NCBI RefSeq assembly: GCF_034140825.1 | Contig: NC_089037.1 | Coordinates: 9,994,001 to 10,058,000 of the forward strand | Direction: 5' to 3' | DNA from: Oryza sativa Japonica Group | Taxonomy: Eukaryota; Streptophyta; Magnoliopsida; Poales; Poaceae | Length of the DNA stretch: 64,000 nucleotides | Part shown: piece after piece, positions 11,865-24,242 of the stretch | Position numbering within the stretch: position 1 is the first letter of the stretch | Layout: each line of letters begins with the position of its first letter | Notes under the pieces: generated by a model | Databases searched by the model: none | The model's input: only the letters and a program-made list of their open reading frames with translations | What the model was told of the DNA's origin: nothing | Made by a program: the position numbers and the translations under genes

Positions 11865-12010
11865 TCGATGTAGTCTTCTACTTGGGCCGGGCCATTCGGA
11901 ATGACGTGGGGCCCGCGTTGGTTGGGCTGGCCCGGAACGGGATTACGGGGTGCGTGCGGCCCGTACTATTGGGCCCAGAAAGCGATTGCAGGCTGACGTG
12001 AGGCCCATAT
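11865..12010 (-). promoter_or_regulatory. Site II (TGGGCC/T) cluster upstream of PDIL5-1
   Basis: At 11883-12007, within 230 bp upstream of the start codon, several TGGGCC/TGGGCT or GGCCCA cores occur (CTTGGGCCGGGCC, GTTGGGCTGGCCC, ATTGGGCCCAG, GAGGCCCATAT). Such elements are known TCP-factor sites in promoters of plant housekeeping genes. The role here is inferred from the motif and its position. Confidence 0.5.
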
Positions 12011-14024
12011 AGGTAAAATTCACCCTTGAACTTTCGCAACAATTAGAAAGTTTTTGAAGGACTAGCAAAATACCTTCCTTTGCTATGAATAAAATAAAAT
12101 ATATTATAATATGTAATGGATATTAAAATATTATTGAATATATTAGTATCACTTGTTTAGTTGTTTGAACCGAATATTTGAACTATTTCATAATATCAGA
12201 AGATATCAGGAGCTAATTTCTAAAAAAGTAAAAAACAATAGTGGATGCCAGATTCAGTGCCACCACCACTGGGGACTTTTAAAGAGTATAGAGTACTCCC
12301 TTCGTCCCAAAATAAGTGCAGTTTTAGCACTATTTATGTTCAACGTTTAACCGTTCGTCTTATTTAAAAAAATTATGATTAATATTTTTATTATTATTAG
12401 ATGATAAAATATGAATAGTATTTTATGTGTGACTATTTTTTTTAATATTTTTCATAAATTTTTCAAATAAGATGGATGGTCAAAGCGCTAAACATGGATA
12501 TTTATGGCTGTACTTATTTTAGGACGGATGTAGTAGTACATTTGGAGACGTGTCACAAATTTCCATACCTCCATTAACTGTTTAAAAAGTTTGTTGGGAT
12601 TGTAGATTCAGTTTAATCTTTGTTAACGTACTGTAATAACATTCTCTATGATCACTATGTATATAAAAAGGATATCTCTTTCGACATTGTTGTTGTACAC
12701 TTGTACTGGCTGCGAAGTTCTATTGTTGCCACAGCAAGGTCAACTAAAACTGACAAATCAGCATTGTTGCATCAGGCCTAGTGTTGAATGTTACAAGAAA
12801 TGTTTCTTGTAAGCAGTCTCTGTAATTATTATTTGTTGGGAGTTCTTAACTGTGATCTATGCGCCCTGCTTGAGACAGGCATATGCCTCCAAACTGAAAT
12901 AATATATACTTGATAGAAACGATTGTTCAGAAATGACATGAACAATGAGCATTTCTGTATATTTATGAGTAATCAAGAGTTCAAGGCTGCATCTACAAAC
13001 ATCATTCATGCAAATTGTCAACTTCCCATACCTTTCCAAACTACACCTCGCACATACTCGGTTTCAAAAAAGACACCTCACACATACAAAACATTTTATA
13101 CAGCCTGCACGTTGGAGGGGAAACTAAGATGACACAATGAAAGTACTTCTATTCATTTTCTTATAAGTAGTACTTCCATTCATAAATACTCTCTTTCAGA
13201 AATAAAATAGTAACAACTAGATGTCATTGAATTATTCCATATGTACAGATTGCACGTTGTCTAAAGTATGACAAAAGAAAAAAAAAGTATGCCAAAAGAT
13301 ATTGATAAAGTGATTATTTATCTACTATACAAGAGTATTTTAGATATTATCTGAAAGCTATTTTCTTTGCCGGCCATGTTATCTGAAAGCTTGTTGCTTT
13401 AAGGCAAGAAGAAGGCCTATTTCTTTGCAGGTAGGCAGTTGCAGAAGTCATAGATATAAAATGACGTCAAATATATTCCCTTACTAGATCTTCTATATAT
13501 CTTAATTAACGTTGCTGGTGTACTGAGAACAAGGGAAGAGAAGTCAATTACGCATTGGTACATTAGCATAAAGCAACCGCATTTTTATACACAGACGTGC
13601 AGAACTCTCTTCAGAATAAGTTCGCCAGAAAAGGAGTTTTAGGAGTGTAATCTATTACTCTTAGGCCTCAAATTCACAATAGATAATTTATTCACTGAAA
13701 ATTTTAGTTTTGGCCATTGTGTCATTCAGTTATTGTTACTTTCAGTTGTTCTAACATTTGAGCTAAACTAAGAAAAATCTTGTGCCATTTTAACCCCAAC
13801 TCTCACGATCGGTTGGGATTAAGTATAATCATTTATGTGGCCAATGATAAATAACATTATCAGAACCAAAAGCTCTAAAGAAATTTTCTCTGTCAATAGA
13901 TGATTCCATCACCAGAAATGGCCATAGGAGGAGCAATAATCTGCAGCGACTAATTCGAGGCAGCGTATAGCATCGTGGCACGCAGAAGCTTGGGGATACA
14001 CTCTTCTTTGCCTCCGTCCAGTCC
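12011..14024. other. Intergenic region, PDIL5-1 to MT1B
   Basis: AT-rich sequence upstream of both divergent genes. It contains one Stowaway MITE (12296-12533). No frame has recognisable content. The last few hundred bases should include the MT1B promoter, but I could not assign a convincing metal-response element by eye. Confidence 0.4.
12296..12533. mobile_element. Stowaway MITE (238 bp)
   Basis: The left end is TA-CTCCCTTCGTCCCAAAATAAG and the right end CTTATTTTAGGACGGATGTAG-TA. Internal arms TTAACCGTTCGTCTTATTT and AAATAAGATGGATGGTCAAA are inverted copies. It has no coding capacity. Confidence 0.85.
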
Positions 14025-14030
14025 TATAAA
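14025..14030 (+). promoter_or_regulatory. TATA box of MT1B
   Basis: CCTATAAATGG lies 106 nt before the metallothionein ATG. That spacing fits a leader of roughly 70-80 nt. It is the clearest TATA box seen for any gene in the window, consistent with a highly expressed metallothionein. Confidence 0.75.
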
Positions 14031-14130
14031 TGGTGGAGTCAGGGTGGAAGGCTATGCATTGTGCTCATCATCTCAAAGCCCTTCATCTCCTTGTCATCTT
14101 GAGTTGCTTGAGCTTATAGATTTCGACAAG

Positions 14131-14715
14131 ATGTCTTGCAGCTGTGGATCAAGCTGTGGCTGCGGCTCGAACTGCACGTGCGGGTATGCTTAGCTTTAAT
14201 GGTTTCTTGCAAATAGCATGCGCATGATCGGCAACTATCTTCTCCTTTCTTTTCACTTCTCTGTCTTCTTTTTACACATGAAACCTGTTTATTTATGTAA
14301 TTGTATGAGTCAGTTTACACGCATGGTTTCTTGCGTTAACTTTTGTTATAAGATAAAGAAAATGAATAGAAATCCGGCTTCTATATCCAAGTGGATATAC
14401 ACAGCTAACAATTACAAAAAAATTTAAATCTTTTTCGATGACCTTATGCAACAATAACCCGGTAATCGCCCGTCTACTTACAACCTTTTGATGTCGGGAT
14501 CATCCCACTAGATGCTAATTAATTGATTTGATTTTGTGGCCGGTTGCAGAAAGATGTACCCTGACCTGGAAGAGAAGAGCAGCAGCGCCCAGGCCACCGT
14601 CGTGCTCGGCGTCGCGCCGGAGAAGGCGCACTTCGAGGCGGCCGCCGAGTCCGGCGAGACCGCCCACGGCTGCGGCTGCGGCTCCAGCTGCAAGTGCAAC
14701 CCTTGCAACTGCTAA
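14131..14715 (+). CDS. MT1B: Type 1 plant metallothionein, 72 aa
   Basis: Two exons (14131-14183 and 14550-14715) are joined by a GT-AG intron that splits the Gly codon after the N-terminal Cys cluster. The protein has six Cys at 3, 5, 9, 11, 15 and 17 (three CxC pairs), a 41-residue Cys-free spacer (KMYPDLEEK... with one aromatic Tyr) and six Cys at 59, 61, 65, 67, 70 and 72. This is the 6+6 Cys plan of plant type 1 metallothioneins, which bind Cu, Zn and Cd through thiolate clusters in the cytosol and buffer metals and reactive oxygen. The intron position at the end of the first Cys domain is typical of plant MT genes. The symbol rests on recalled synteny (Os03g0288000). Confidence 0.95.
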
Positions 14716-14778
14716 GAAGCCATTTATTTGGCTATTATCATCTGTGTGATCGTGTGTCCGTGCGTGTGATGAATGAAT

Positions 14779-14784
14779 AATAAA
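14779..14784 (+). terminator. Polyadenylation signal of MT1B
   Basis: AATAAA lies 64 nt after the stop codon within GAATGAATAATAAAGG, in the right place for the near-upstream element of a plant poly(A) site. Confidence 0.65.
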
Positions 14785-15187
14785 GGAGCCATATCTGCTC
14801 TGGCATATGCATAGTGCATATGCAGTTTGTGTGATCAATCTGCTGTTTCTGTCCCTGTGCTGATACGCACACGTAGCTCCTGAAACTGTCTGGTATATTA
14901 ATTTACTGGTGTGTTTGTGTGGGTGGGTGTGATCGTATCTGTATCATATCAAACCATGCATGTATCTATCTAGTACCTATAGCTTGCTGGTTCACGAGCT
15001 GCTATTTTGTTTGTCTGTCTCTGTGACTTGAACAGACTGTGAGGAATATGCAGTTGAAAGAAAAGGGGATTTCTGCATCGTAATTAGCCTTGCGCCGCCG
15101 CATGCAAGTTAACTCTTAAATATTGGTCGAAGTTCATTTTTTTTCGCCCGAAATTACAAAACCCATAATTTTTCACCAAACAACTTT
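14785..15187. other. MT1B downstream region
   Basis: It contains the MT1B 3' UTR and then T/G-rich spacer. Nothing else is recognisable before the retroelement's left target duplication at 15188. Confidence 0.4.
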
Positions 15188-16909
15188 CAAAATTAGATAT
15201 ATTTTTTTCGCCGGGAAGGCCGAAGGAAGCCAACCGAGTATATTAAGAAGGAGTAAAAGTTACAAGGAAAAACATCAAATGCACCAAGGTGCAATGCCAC
15301 ACACCACACACTACCACCCAAGCACAAACCGCTGAGGGTGAAGCCTAGCAGCAAACGACCCCCGCTAAGCGTGGCCGAACGCCGCTAGGCCAACGGCAAC
15401 ATCACAGAGACGAGGCTCCGAAAACGATGCCACCAAGGTGGTCACGACATCCAGGATGCCGCCATCGCCTATCTGAAAAAGATGTGGTTTTCACCCAGAG
15501 AAGCTCGTCGAGAAAGGGAGAGGGGAACCCTCGACAATGCCCCAAATAGGTTACGACGCCCGAAGACGTAGCCGCTGCCGGCCCGGTGAACCACCGGACT
15601 AGGCTTTCGCCTGGGACTCTACAACCTTGACCGCAGGTCGCCGTCCACCAACTCAGAACCACCACACAGACAAATGGCAACACGTAGCATCCACCACACC
15701 GCACCGACGCCCCTTCGTCGGTCGACTTCATCGAACCACCACCCCTGAGAGCTGGCCCAAGACCCCTCTGTTCCACCACCCGCTGGCCGCCTTGCCAGTT
15801 TTGGCCAAAGGAGAACCCGGGACTAGGTGGCATTGCATCGGCAGCCTGAGCTTCCCCCGCTGACGAGCTGCCGCCTCAATCCAACCTAGAAACTCTCCGC
15901 AAAGAAGGGGAGGAGCTCCAGGAAGGGTGAGGGTGCCGACCGGCAACGAGGAAGATGACCCACCGCCGCCAGCTCCCTTAGCACTACCATCTGACCGCCG
16001 GTGGTGCTGCCGCTCCAGACCAGCGCCACCCGCCAGCGCCCCCGTTATCCGGCCACGCGCCTCACCTAGCCACCACGACGGTATCTCGGCTGCCCCGCCC
16101 AGGACGAGCGGGGTCACCGCTGCCGCGTCGGGCAGGCTGCGCTGCCAGCCGGGCACGCCACCGCCGCCTCCGCGCGCGGGTCGGCCACGCCGAGCTGCGG
16201 CCGTCCGCCGCCACAGCGCCCGGGCCGGCCTCGCCAAGCCACAGCCAGCCGCCGCCCTGCCGCCTCGCCACCGGCCGCATGCCGCCGCCACCACGACCGC
16301 ACGTCGCCGCGCTGGGCGCTGCTGCCGAGCTGCCGTTGCCGCCTCTGGCAGCCGGCCGCGCCACCGCCGCCTCTGCGCGCGGGTCGGCCACGCCGAGCCG
16401 TCGCTGAGCCGCGGCCATCCGCCGCCTCAGTGCCCGGGCCGGCCTCGCCGAGCCACAGCCAGCCGCCGCCTCCGCGCCCGAGCCGGGCCGGTCGAGCCGC
16501 ATCCGCCTGCCGTCTCGCCGCCGGCCGCACGCCGCCGCCACCACAACCGCACGCCACCGCGCCGCCGCCGTGCAGATCCAGGTGGGGGATGGCCGGATCC
16601 GGCCTTGGGGGCGCCGGATCCGCCGCCTCTCCCCACCTCGCCGCCGCCTCGGACCGTGCCGGTGGGGGACTTCGTCGTCTTCGTCCCGTCCACTTCACAC
16701 CGAGGAAGTAAACACCACAAAGAAAAAGGCCTCGCCGCCGCCTTCCCTGCTCGCTGCCGGCTTCGCCGCCGGCGAGCTCCAGCGGCGGCTGAGGAGCGGG
16801 GATGGAGAAGAGGCGCGGGCGGCTAGGGTTTTTTCGCCCCCCGAGCCGCCCGCGCGAGAGCGACGCGGGGAGAGAGATAGAAGGGGTTTCATACCAAAAT
16901 TAGATATAT
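15188..16909 (-). mobile_element. Non-autonomous non-LTR retroelement with 15-bp target duplications
   Basis: The 15-mer CAAAATTAGATATAT occurs at 15188-15202 and again at 16895-16909, bracketing a 1,692-bp insert. Read on the minus strand, the insert starts near 16894 with a leader containing AAAACCCTAGCCGCC, continues GC-rich, and ends CTTCGGCCTTCCCGGCG plus an A-run (T-run 15202-15208 on the plus strand). An A-tail and variable-length target duplications mark target-primed retrotransposition. There are no long terminal repeats, no reverse transcriptase and no endonuclease motif, so it must have moved with enzymes supplied by another element. The GC-rich half (about 16130-16500) has internal repeats with GCGCGGGTCGGCCACGCCGAG at least twice. 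Open frames there look compositional and I did not call genes. Confidence 0.8.
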
Positions 16910-17252
16910 AACATCCTAAACCATATGCCATGGTGTTTTTAATATGCACAATAAGATTATGAATTGCGATAATTATCTCTATTTCAAACAAAACAATTGT
17001 AGTTCGGAGTGAAAAATGGATTCTAACAAAGTTCAAAGCTCAAAGATATCTTTTTTTTAGCGGAAGGCACACAAGAGTGATTTAAGTAGTAGTACATTCC
17101 CATTTTGAACAGAAATGCACCAAGACATCGAACAGTTAGCTTGTAACCGTAGTTTACAGACAAGTAAAATATGATGGAAAAAAAATTAATCACTTGCCAC
17201 TTCAATCAGATGGTATTACCAGGACGCAAATACAATTCGATTACTCGTTTAA

Positions 17253-20200
17253 TCTATACTAATAAAAAAAAAGGAGGAGTTCACCATTCCAACCCTTGAC
17301 AAATCAACTATACCCCACCCACAGCGTCCCACGGCACTCCCACGGTCCCACCTCCCACCATCGCCTTGCCCACACTGGGATACCACGACTCGGATACAGA
17401 AACAAAATCACGTGATTTCCTCCCAACCTCCACCACGCAATTTTCTCCGCCTTCATCGCCGCCTCCTTCCCCTTCCGCGCGGTGCCTCCCTCCACCACTG
17501 CCGCATCGGCTCCTGCCTCCTATCGCCGCTTCCGCTGCTCCTGTCGTCACCGATGCCGCTCCCGTCTTCGCCGACGACGCCGGTGACTCCCTCCACCGCC
17601 GCCTGGTCCCCGCCTCCGTGCCGCTCGCCACCACAATTGGGCCTGCTGGTCCAGGGTTCCGTTGGCGCCACAGCCCCGTCGCCGACCAGTGGTTCAGCCT
17701 TCCGCCAGTGCCGCTGCTCCATCGTTCTCCGGTGGTCTAGCCTTCCGTCGCGCCTCCGGTCTTGCCGCCATTACGAGGGGCATAGTCTGCCATAGGTACT
17801 TCCAGCCGTGCGCCAAAATTTCTTCTGCTGGTGAGATCGAGTGAGACCCCATTGACTCAAATTGACTCTTCTGAATCCCCATTAGTCTTCTGTGTGGATT
17901 CTTATTCAGCTGAAGGGTATGCACATATATTAAATCTCTCCTCTTAATGGTGTGATTCGGTTCTTATCGATCCATATGTGCATCATTGCAGGCTATATCC
18001 TATCAAGGTGACTGGTGTTGCTCCATACAGACTAACATTGTAGACTTGTAGTTGCCATGCCTCTTCCAGATTACTTTATAGAGAAATTATATTGTGCAGG
18101 TTTGAGAATTGTTCAAGTTCGATCAGATTAAAGGGATCGGCTCACTTTTGAGAATTCATATGTTCCCTTTCTGATTCATTTGTTTAGTACTTTAGTTCTT
18201 GAGCACAGATTATTGTGAGCCTTCATCCATGAATAAATTATATATATATTTGTTCAGTCATTCACAAAGTAATTATCTAAATCGAGTACTCAGTAATATA
18301 GCAGTTCATGTGTGTTCATGTTGTCTAATGTAGAGCAGTGCATGACTGGTTAGACGGTGATGCATCAGGCGGTGGCTGGCCGGACAGGTGCTAAGCAAGA
18401 GCATGCGTGCAGCTGATCAGTATAATGGGTATTTGCCGATTCTAATTCTTTGTCCCTTTTGGTTCAATTTCCCATGTTATAACAAACCATTATTTTTGTA
18501 TTTCTGGCAAAGAAAGCTAATTTGCGTAAAAAATGAAGGATACAACATTTTTGCTACTCAAGGATGCGGTTGAAGTTGAAAAGTTGGTTTCATTGGTTAT
18601 TACTGGGAACATGAAATGTTTTATGTTTAGATTTTATTTTTGTAGCCTAATAAAAAGCAAATCTTAATTTCTGATCTAATGTTATACTGCATTCCACCAT
18701 TTGATTTCTTTAGCTTATACAGATATGCTGGGGATGGGTGAACAGGATGGAAGGCATTTTTTATAGGCCCTTGTCAGATGATGGCTTTTGGCTTTAAGAT
18801 GCTCTATGAGAAGGGTCAAGGAGATTTTGTTCTGTTATTTACCATTGATTGGCCTTTGGTTGATATATATGAATTAATATACTCCATAGGCACAACAAAA
18901 AGGTAATATTCATATATGCAGGATTATTTCTTTGCTTTAAGTTTTTACTAATTTTTACTATGGTTATTGGTCACTGGTCAGATAAGGGTACATACATATA
19001 TTTGCGTAGTATAAACATATTAAAGAAACTCAGCTTAGTGTATGCAAGGGGGCATGGAACAACTCTGATTCTGAATAGGAATAACTTCTTCCTTTTTCTG
19101 GGCTAGGAATTTGAGTGTTTACTTTTTCATTAACAAGCCTTATATGCTCCTAGCTAGCAGCTGCTGGTGAATTGATAAAATTTTGGTGATTTTGTCCTAA
19201 CGCTTCAAATTTTGTTTTGGGTAGATCCAAGGACAAATATATTCTCCAAACACATGAACTTTTGTTAAAGAAAAATAAGATATTTTATTTTGATGCACAA
19301 GTATGTGCTATAGACCCAACCTCTACCCAGGGGCACACGACCAAAACACATTCCATGATGCTCCAGAAGTCTAGCACTACTACAACATGCATAATTTCAT
19401 CTTTATATTGGCTTTGATCCGGGATTATCCTAGCCATTGTCACATGCTGCTAAGAGGCGTTCCTTTTTTCCTTCTTTGTGAGAGGAGGCAACCTTCATAT
19501 AAGCCTGGTGGCATCTCTGACCACATGTTTGGAGGATGGAATTAGGCAATGTGATGCACATGACTTCAATGAAGCGCGTTAATCAGGGTTGTAGGTCTGG
19601 AGGATGGCATTAGAGAAGGTGATGCACATGACTTAAATGGAGCAAGTTAATCACGATTGCAGGTTTGAAGGACGCCATTACTTACACATAATTCCCTGTC
19701 AGAATAATATTTGACATTCATATGCTTGCACACATATGAAATCCCAAAATTATCTACCTGAATGTTCTTGTTTGCCACATGCATACCACAACACTATTGA
19801 CTATTTGTGAATTATCTGAAATTTGCATTTTACTTATGTATGCTGATGGTTCTCTCTGCTCAATCTCAATTCAAAGAGTTACATGTCATTTTCCTTATAA
19901 TCTACTGTTAAGTTCCTATTGAATTTATATTCGCTGAACTCTACCCAACCATGTTTGCTGTTGCTCCAACCAAAATTAGGAGGCTTTATGGTCTTTGTGT
20001 GTCATACAACTTTATATATGAATTTGAATTTAGTTTTACATGGTCTGAACTTGGGCTTGCATTGCTCAAGAACTTGGTTGACAACATTCTGAAATTGGCC
20101 TTGCATTATATGGCATCCTGTGTAGTGTAATTAATGTATTGTTTCTATTAAACATAAACAGGCATATATATTTTCCCTGTGAACTATTGGTTATGCACTG

Positions 20201-20929
20201 AGTTAATAATTCCTGACAGCCTTTAGAAATGTGGAACACTTTCCTTTTTTTTGTTACAAATTTCCTAGGAGCAAAAAAATTGCCAATCACATCTCATGTT
20301 GTGTCCTCCAAAAAAAAATGTTGTAATTTTCTGTCGTGCTGATGACAAATTCTCTATATATACCTCAAACAAGCTATTCATTTTCTGTATTTGGAGTCTT
20401 TGTCCTTGCAATATGTGTGAACCTTAGATGTCTAACATTTGCCAGATTAGTGTTTGAACATTTCATATATTATTTTCTGAGCATTTGGCATATTAGTTTC
20501 TGACTTGTCCTTATGATGTAGGAGCATCTGAATTTAGAATCTGAACTTCGACAAGCATCTAAATATTGTTCAATGTTTTAATTTGCTGTGAGCTAATGAA
20601 TGTTATGAATTTCTCATAGCTCAAGTACCGGAAGTTTAGAAATTCTCCAGTCAATGTAAGGTTTGTGTGGGTTTAGTGTCTGACCTTAGCCATTGCAATG
20701 TGTGTAAACAATATACTCCTATTATCATTTAAGGTTGAACATGGAATGTATCTTTTTTTTAGAATTACATGAAATGTATCTGAATTTAGTGTGTGGACAT
20801 ACCGTTGCCATTTTTTTGAAGTCAATGTATAAATATGCCCTTGCAAGCACTGTTTCTTCCCATACTTTTACTTTTTTTAATTTAAATATACATTTGGAAA
20901 AACGTGCCTTGCACGTGCATTATTACTAG
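17253..20929 (+). mobile_element. Non-autonomous Helitron (3.68 kb)
   Basis: The 5' end is A|TCTATACTAATAAA and the 3' end is ATTACTAG|T, so the element sits between a host A and T without target duplication, as Helitrons do. Twelve bases upstream of the terminal CTAG end is a perfect hairpin, ACGTGC-CTT-GCACGT (20902-20916), the standard Helitron 3' terminator. No Rep/helicase frame is present. About 17430-17790 is GC-rich and coding-like (Pro/Ser/Ala-rich frames), followed by 3 kb of AT-rich, intron-like sequence, so it may carry a captured gene fragment. I could not identify a donor. Confidence 0.8.
20902..20916 (+). terminator. Helitron 3' hairpin
   Basis: A six-base-pair perfect stem, ACGTGC/GCACGT, with a CTT loop, located 9 nt before the terminal CTAG (20926-20929). 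This structure defines the 3' end in Helitron rolling-circle transposition. Confidence 0.8.
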
Positions 20930-21009
20930 TCCTGATATAAGTATACACAGAATGACAATGCCAAATCCAGCCCATATATCAAGGAGAAAAAAACAAATCT
21001 AATTCAGAA

Positions 21010-21712
21010 GGGGAAGTCTTAATTAACCCCTTAAACGATTGGGTGAGTACAGATTATACCTTTTAGACCCAAAAACCATATATCTTTCACCCTCAACCAC
21101 TGATACCATAGTGGTTTTGTTCTTACGTGGCAGTCCACTCAATATTTTTGTTAAAAAGAACGGTGGGACTCATCTGTCATATTCTCTCCCTCACCCCTCC
21201 CTCTTATCCCTCTGATTCTCTCCCAAATCAGCGGGGCGGAGGAGCTCGAGCGGCAAGCAACGAGATGGAGGCGGTGAGCAGTGGAGGCAGCTAGGGGTGG
21301 TAAGCAGCGAGTGGCGTAGGCGGCTCCTCCTTGGCCTCCTCCGGCACGCGCCTCCTCCATGCCACGTGACTTCTCCTTGGCCACCGCTCGCCATCCTCGG
21401 CTATCCCAAGTTCCGCATGCTGCCCCAAGCTCTCCCCGTCACCGTCCTTGATGGAGAGAGACGGAGGTGAGGGAGGGGGAAGAGAGAGAGTGATGATTTT
21501 GGAAAGAGGGAGATATAAAGAGATAGAAAGATGAAGGGAAAGAGAGGGTGAGATTGACAGGTGGGACTCGCTGATTTAAAAAAGAAGAATTGCTGACTAG
21601 ACTGTCATATAGGACCAAAACCGTATTAATATTTGAGAGTGAAAGATGTTTGATTTATGGTCTATAACTCGAACTTACCTATTAATTCAAGGGTAATTTG
21701 TTCTTTTCCCAA
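21010..21712. mobile_element. MULE-like element with long imperfect TIRs
   Basis: The left arm (from GGGGAAGTCTTAATTAACCC) and the right arm (ending GGGTAATTTGTTCTTTTCCC) are imperfect inverted copies over roughly 150-200 bp, including paired ATATCTTTCACCCTC and GAGAGTGAAAGATG blocks. The centre (21180-21480) is GC/AG-rich with no recognisable protein. Long TIRs suggest Mutator-like ancestry. A 9-bp target duplication was not evident, so the exact ends are approximate. Confidence 0.6.
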
Positions 21713-22744
21713 TCTAAAATCGTGTTTAGGAAGATAAGTAGTAGCATACATCGTCAGGAACTGGGGAGCTAAGGATTTGGGGCAAAACTACACTGCCAGA
21801 TGCTTTAAAACATTAAATAAATTCATAATACTCAATTAATCGTACGTTAATTATATTTCGTTTTATCGTATAGCTAATCATCCAAACCGGCTAGATGAAA
21901 AGAACGCGGCCTTCTAAACAGGCCTAAATTAGGCGCGTACACGCGCGGATGCACAACCACAAATGCTCTGGGTAGGAGAACCGAGAATGCCAGCACGTTA
22001 CTCCCTCGTGATGTCTCCACTCCCCAGATGGACCAGGCCAGGTTTTAAAATCCGGTGCTGTTGCTTCACGAGAAATGGCCCGCGGCGTCGTGCAGCTGCA
22101 GCAGCTAGTGGTAGTGGTCGGCGGCGTTGCACTGAATGCGAGAATGCTTCTTCCTCGTCGGTTATTCAGCATTCGCATATTCAGATATTCTGATATTCCC
22201 CTGGTCGACCACAAAGTAAACACGTCGGTTTCCCAATTATTTTTACTCACTTGATTCTTAACCCCGAACAGTGATATCCTTCTCATTGCTTGCTCACATG
22301 CATGCCTAAGAGACTAATACAATGATCCCATCATAAGATTGCAAAGCTAATAAAGAAAACATACGGTGCAAACAGAGGTACTTACTCATTACTGTTGTAT
22401 TGCGCGCCAGCGAATTCCGCAAGGGTACCAAACTACCAATGACTCCCACACCAACTAATAAAGTACTGAGAATGTACACCTAGAATCAATACCACACAAA
22501 TAGTACCATCCATGATAGCAAATGTTGGGTGATGGACTGATGGTCTATTCTATCATCTACCATGTGCTTACACGGCCGATTCAATTCGCATATATACTAC
22601 TACTTCGAGAGAGAATCGGATCCACATGACCATCCAGGCACTGGTCACGCATAAAGTGCGTTGTCCCCTTCCAACTCCAAAGCTAGCATGCATAGCTCCA
22701 GAAGGATAATGGGATCAGAATCATCGATATCGTCCGAGGCTTTA
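21713..22744. other. Intergenic, no gene seen
   Basis: Mixed-composition sequence. Frames around 21924-22286 lack motifs and conserved context. No repeat boundary could be placed. Confidence 0.35.
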
Positions 22745-23092
22745 GGGGGTGTTTAGATGGGGCTAAAACTTTTTAGCCCATATCACATCGGATGTTTGGA
22801 CGCTAATTTAGAGTATTAAATATGGACTAATAAAAAAAACTAATTTCATAAATGAGAGCTAATCCGCGAGACGGATTTTTTAAGCCTAATTAATCCATAA
22901 TTATCAAAAGTTTACTGTAGCATCACATTATCAAAATCATGACGTAATTAGACTCAAAAGATTCGTCTCGCGAATTAGTCCAAGCTTATGGAATGGGTTT
23001 TGTAATTAGTGTATGTTTAATACTCTAAATTAGTGTCCAAACATTCGATGTGACAGAGACTTAGAATAAGTCGCTGGAAACCAAACAGACTC
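22745..23092. mobile_element. Tourist-like MITE (348 bp)
   Basis: TTA flanks both ends (22742-22744 and 23093-23095). The left end GGGGGTGTTTAGATGGGGC and the right end GCTGGAAACCAAACAGACTC are inverted, and the interior carries the mirrored CGCGAGACGGATTTTTTAAGC and AAAAGATTCGTCTCGCGAATT arms and matching AGTATTAAATATGGAC/GTATGTTTAATACTC blocks. This is a very common rice MITE type. It has no coding capacity. Confidence 0.85.
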
Positions 23093-24242
23093 TTAGCTAC
23101 CCAACACATGGCCTTGCCGTATGCATGCGCATGTTCCCAACCCATCATATCATATGCCCCGCGTTATAGGCTACTGGTTGTACTGGCTTCTTTTGTCAAC
23201 CATCCGACGCACGGCCACGTTCTGCGCCGTCGGTTGGGCTGCCGAGGAGGTTAGTATTCTTTACTAGATCGATCTATCTGTCGTTACATGTCATCTTATC
23301 CCAAATGGATCGATGGCTTCATTAGGATGACATGTACATCTATCTAACCCGTCCATTTTCTCCGGATTAAGATAAGATAGATGGTGGTGGCCTCCTCTCC
23401 TGCCCGGATTATGACTCATCACCACCTCATCGGCGACCCCATGCATGACGATCTGGAATTCTGGCCCAGCTGCTAGGTCTTAATTGCAGTTAATCTCAAA
23501 GGGTTTTTAGATTAGCAGGAGTAGTGCTTTAGAGGTTTTTTCCTCTTTAGTTTGCCCAGTACAGCTCAGCTTTTGCTTCTAGAAGGTGGTTGCAGGATAA
23601 AAGGAATGGCCGTGAGGGGTCGCCAGATCAAGAATCTAAAGAGAGCGCTTTTTTTAGTTCAGAAATCGATCGGCACTACTGTTGATCGAGTACTGTACAT
23701 ACGTAGAGAAAACGTGCTATCAGAAGAGTTCGACTAGATTTTTCATTTGTTCACTCGCCCAAATTCCAAGCCTTATCGTTGGAATTCCTAGCTTTAGCAC
23801 AAGAATCGGCTGCGCCCAATTATGAAAGCGAAGGTCTCAAAAATGCCAGCTTGCTATCATTTTACCGAATATGCAGCTATCTCGATCGCATCCAGGACTC
23901 CAGGCTCTATAGGGTCACACAGATGACATGACAGTGGATGATTCTAGCTTTCCTCTTTGTTGTTTTTACTTTTACGTTTTGGCGTCTTTATTATTCTTCC
24001 TTTCCGTAGGCAACAAAATTGTACATGTTAATTTGGGGATCCTTGTCATTAATTTGGGCATGGATAGAGTCGAGTGCGTTGCTCGCTGTTAGGTTTTGGT
24101 TTTGGACGGTTCGGCGGTAGCTCTTTTGTTGATCTAGCAGCAGTCGGTAACGCTTAGCGATGGCCGGTCCAGTGCTAACTTTTTCTTGGGTTCTATAAAG
24201 ACGTTGTCGGTGTATGGTGGTGGTGTTTTTTTCTTTCTAGGC
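23093..24242. other. Intergenic; right part resembles a LINE 3' region
   Basis: No gene is supported. From about 24000 the T/G-rich text running to TTTCTTTCTAGGC appears to continue, after the lone LTR, into 25173-25265, which ends in a LINE-like A-tail. The two flanks probably form one LINE-like fragment split by the LTR. Confidence 0.4.

Noticed and set aside
15728-16826. Long open frames on both strands (up to about 299 codons) in GC-rich DNA
   Set aside because: They lie inside a retroelement bounded by target duplications, are rich in Arg/Ala/Pro/Gly on every frame, and show no motif; GC content alone explains them.
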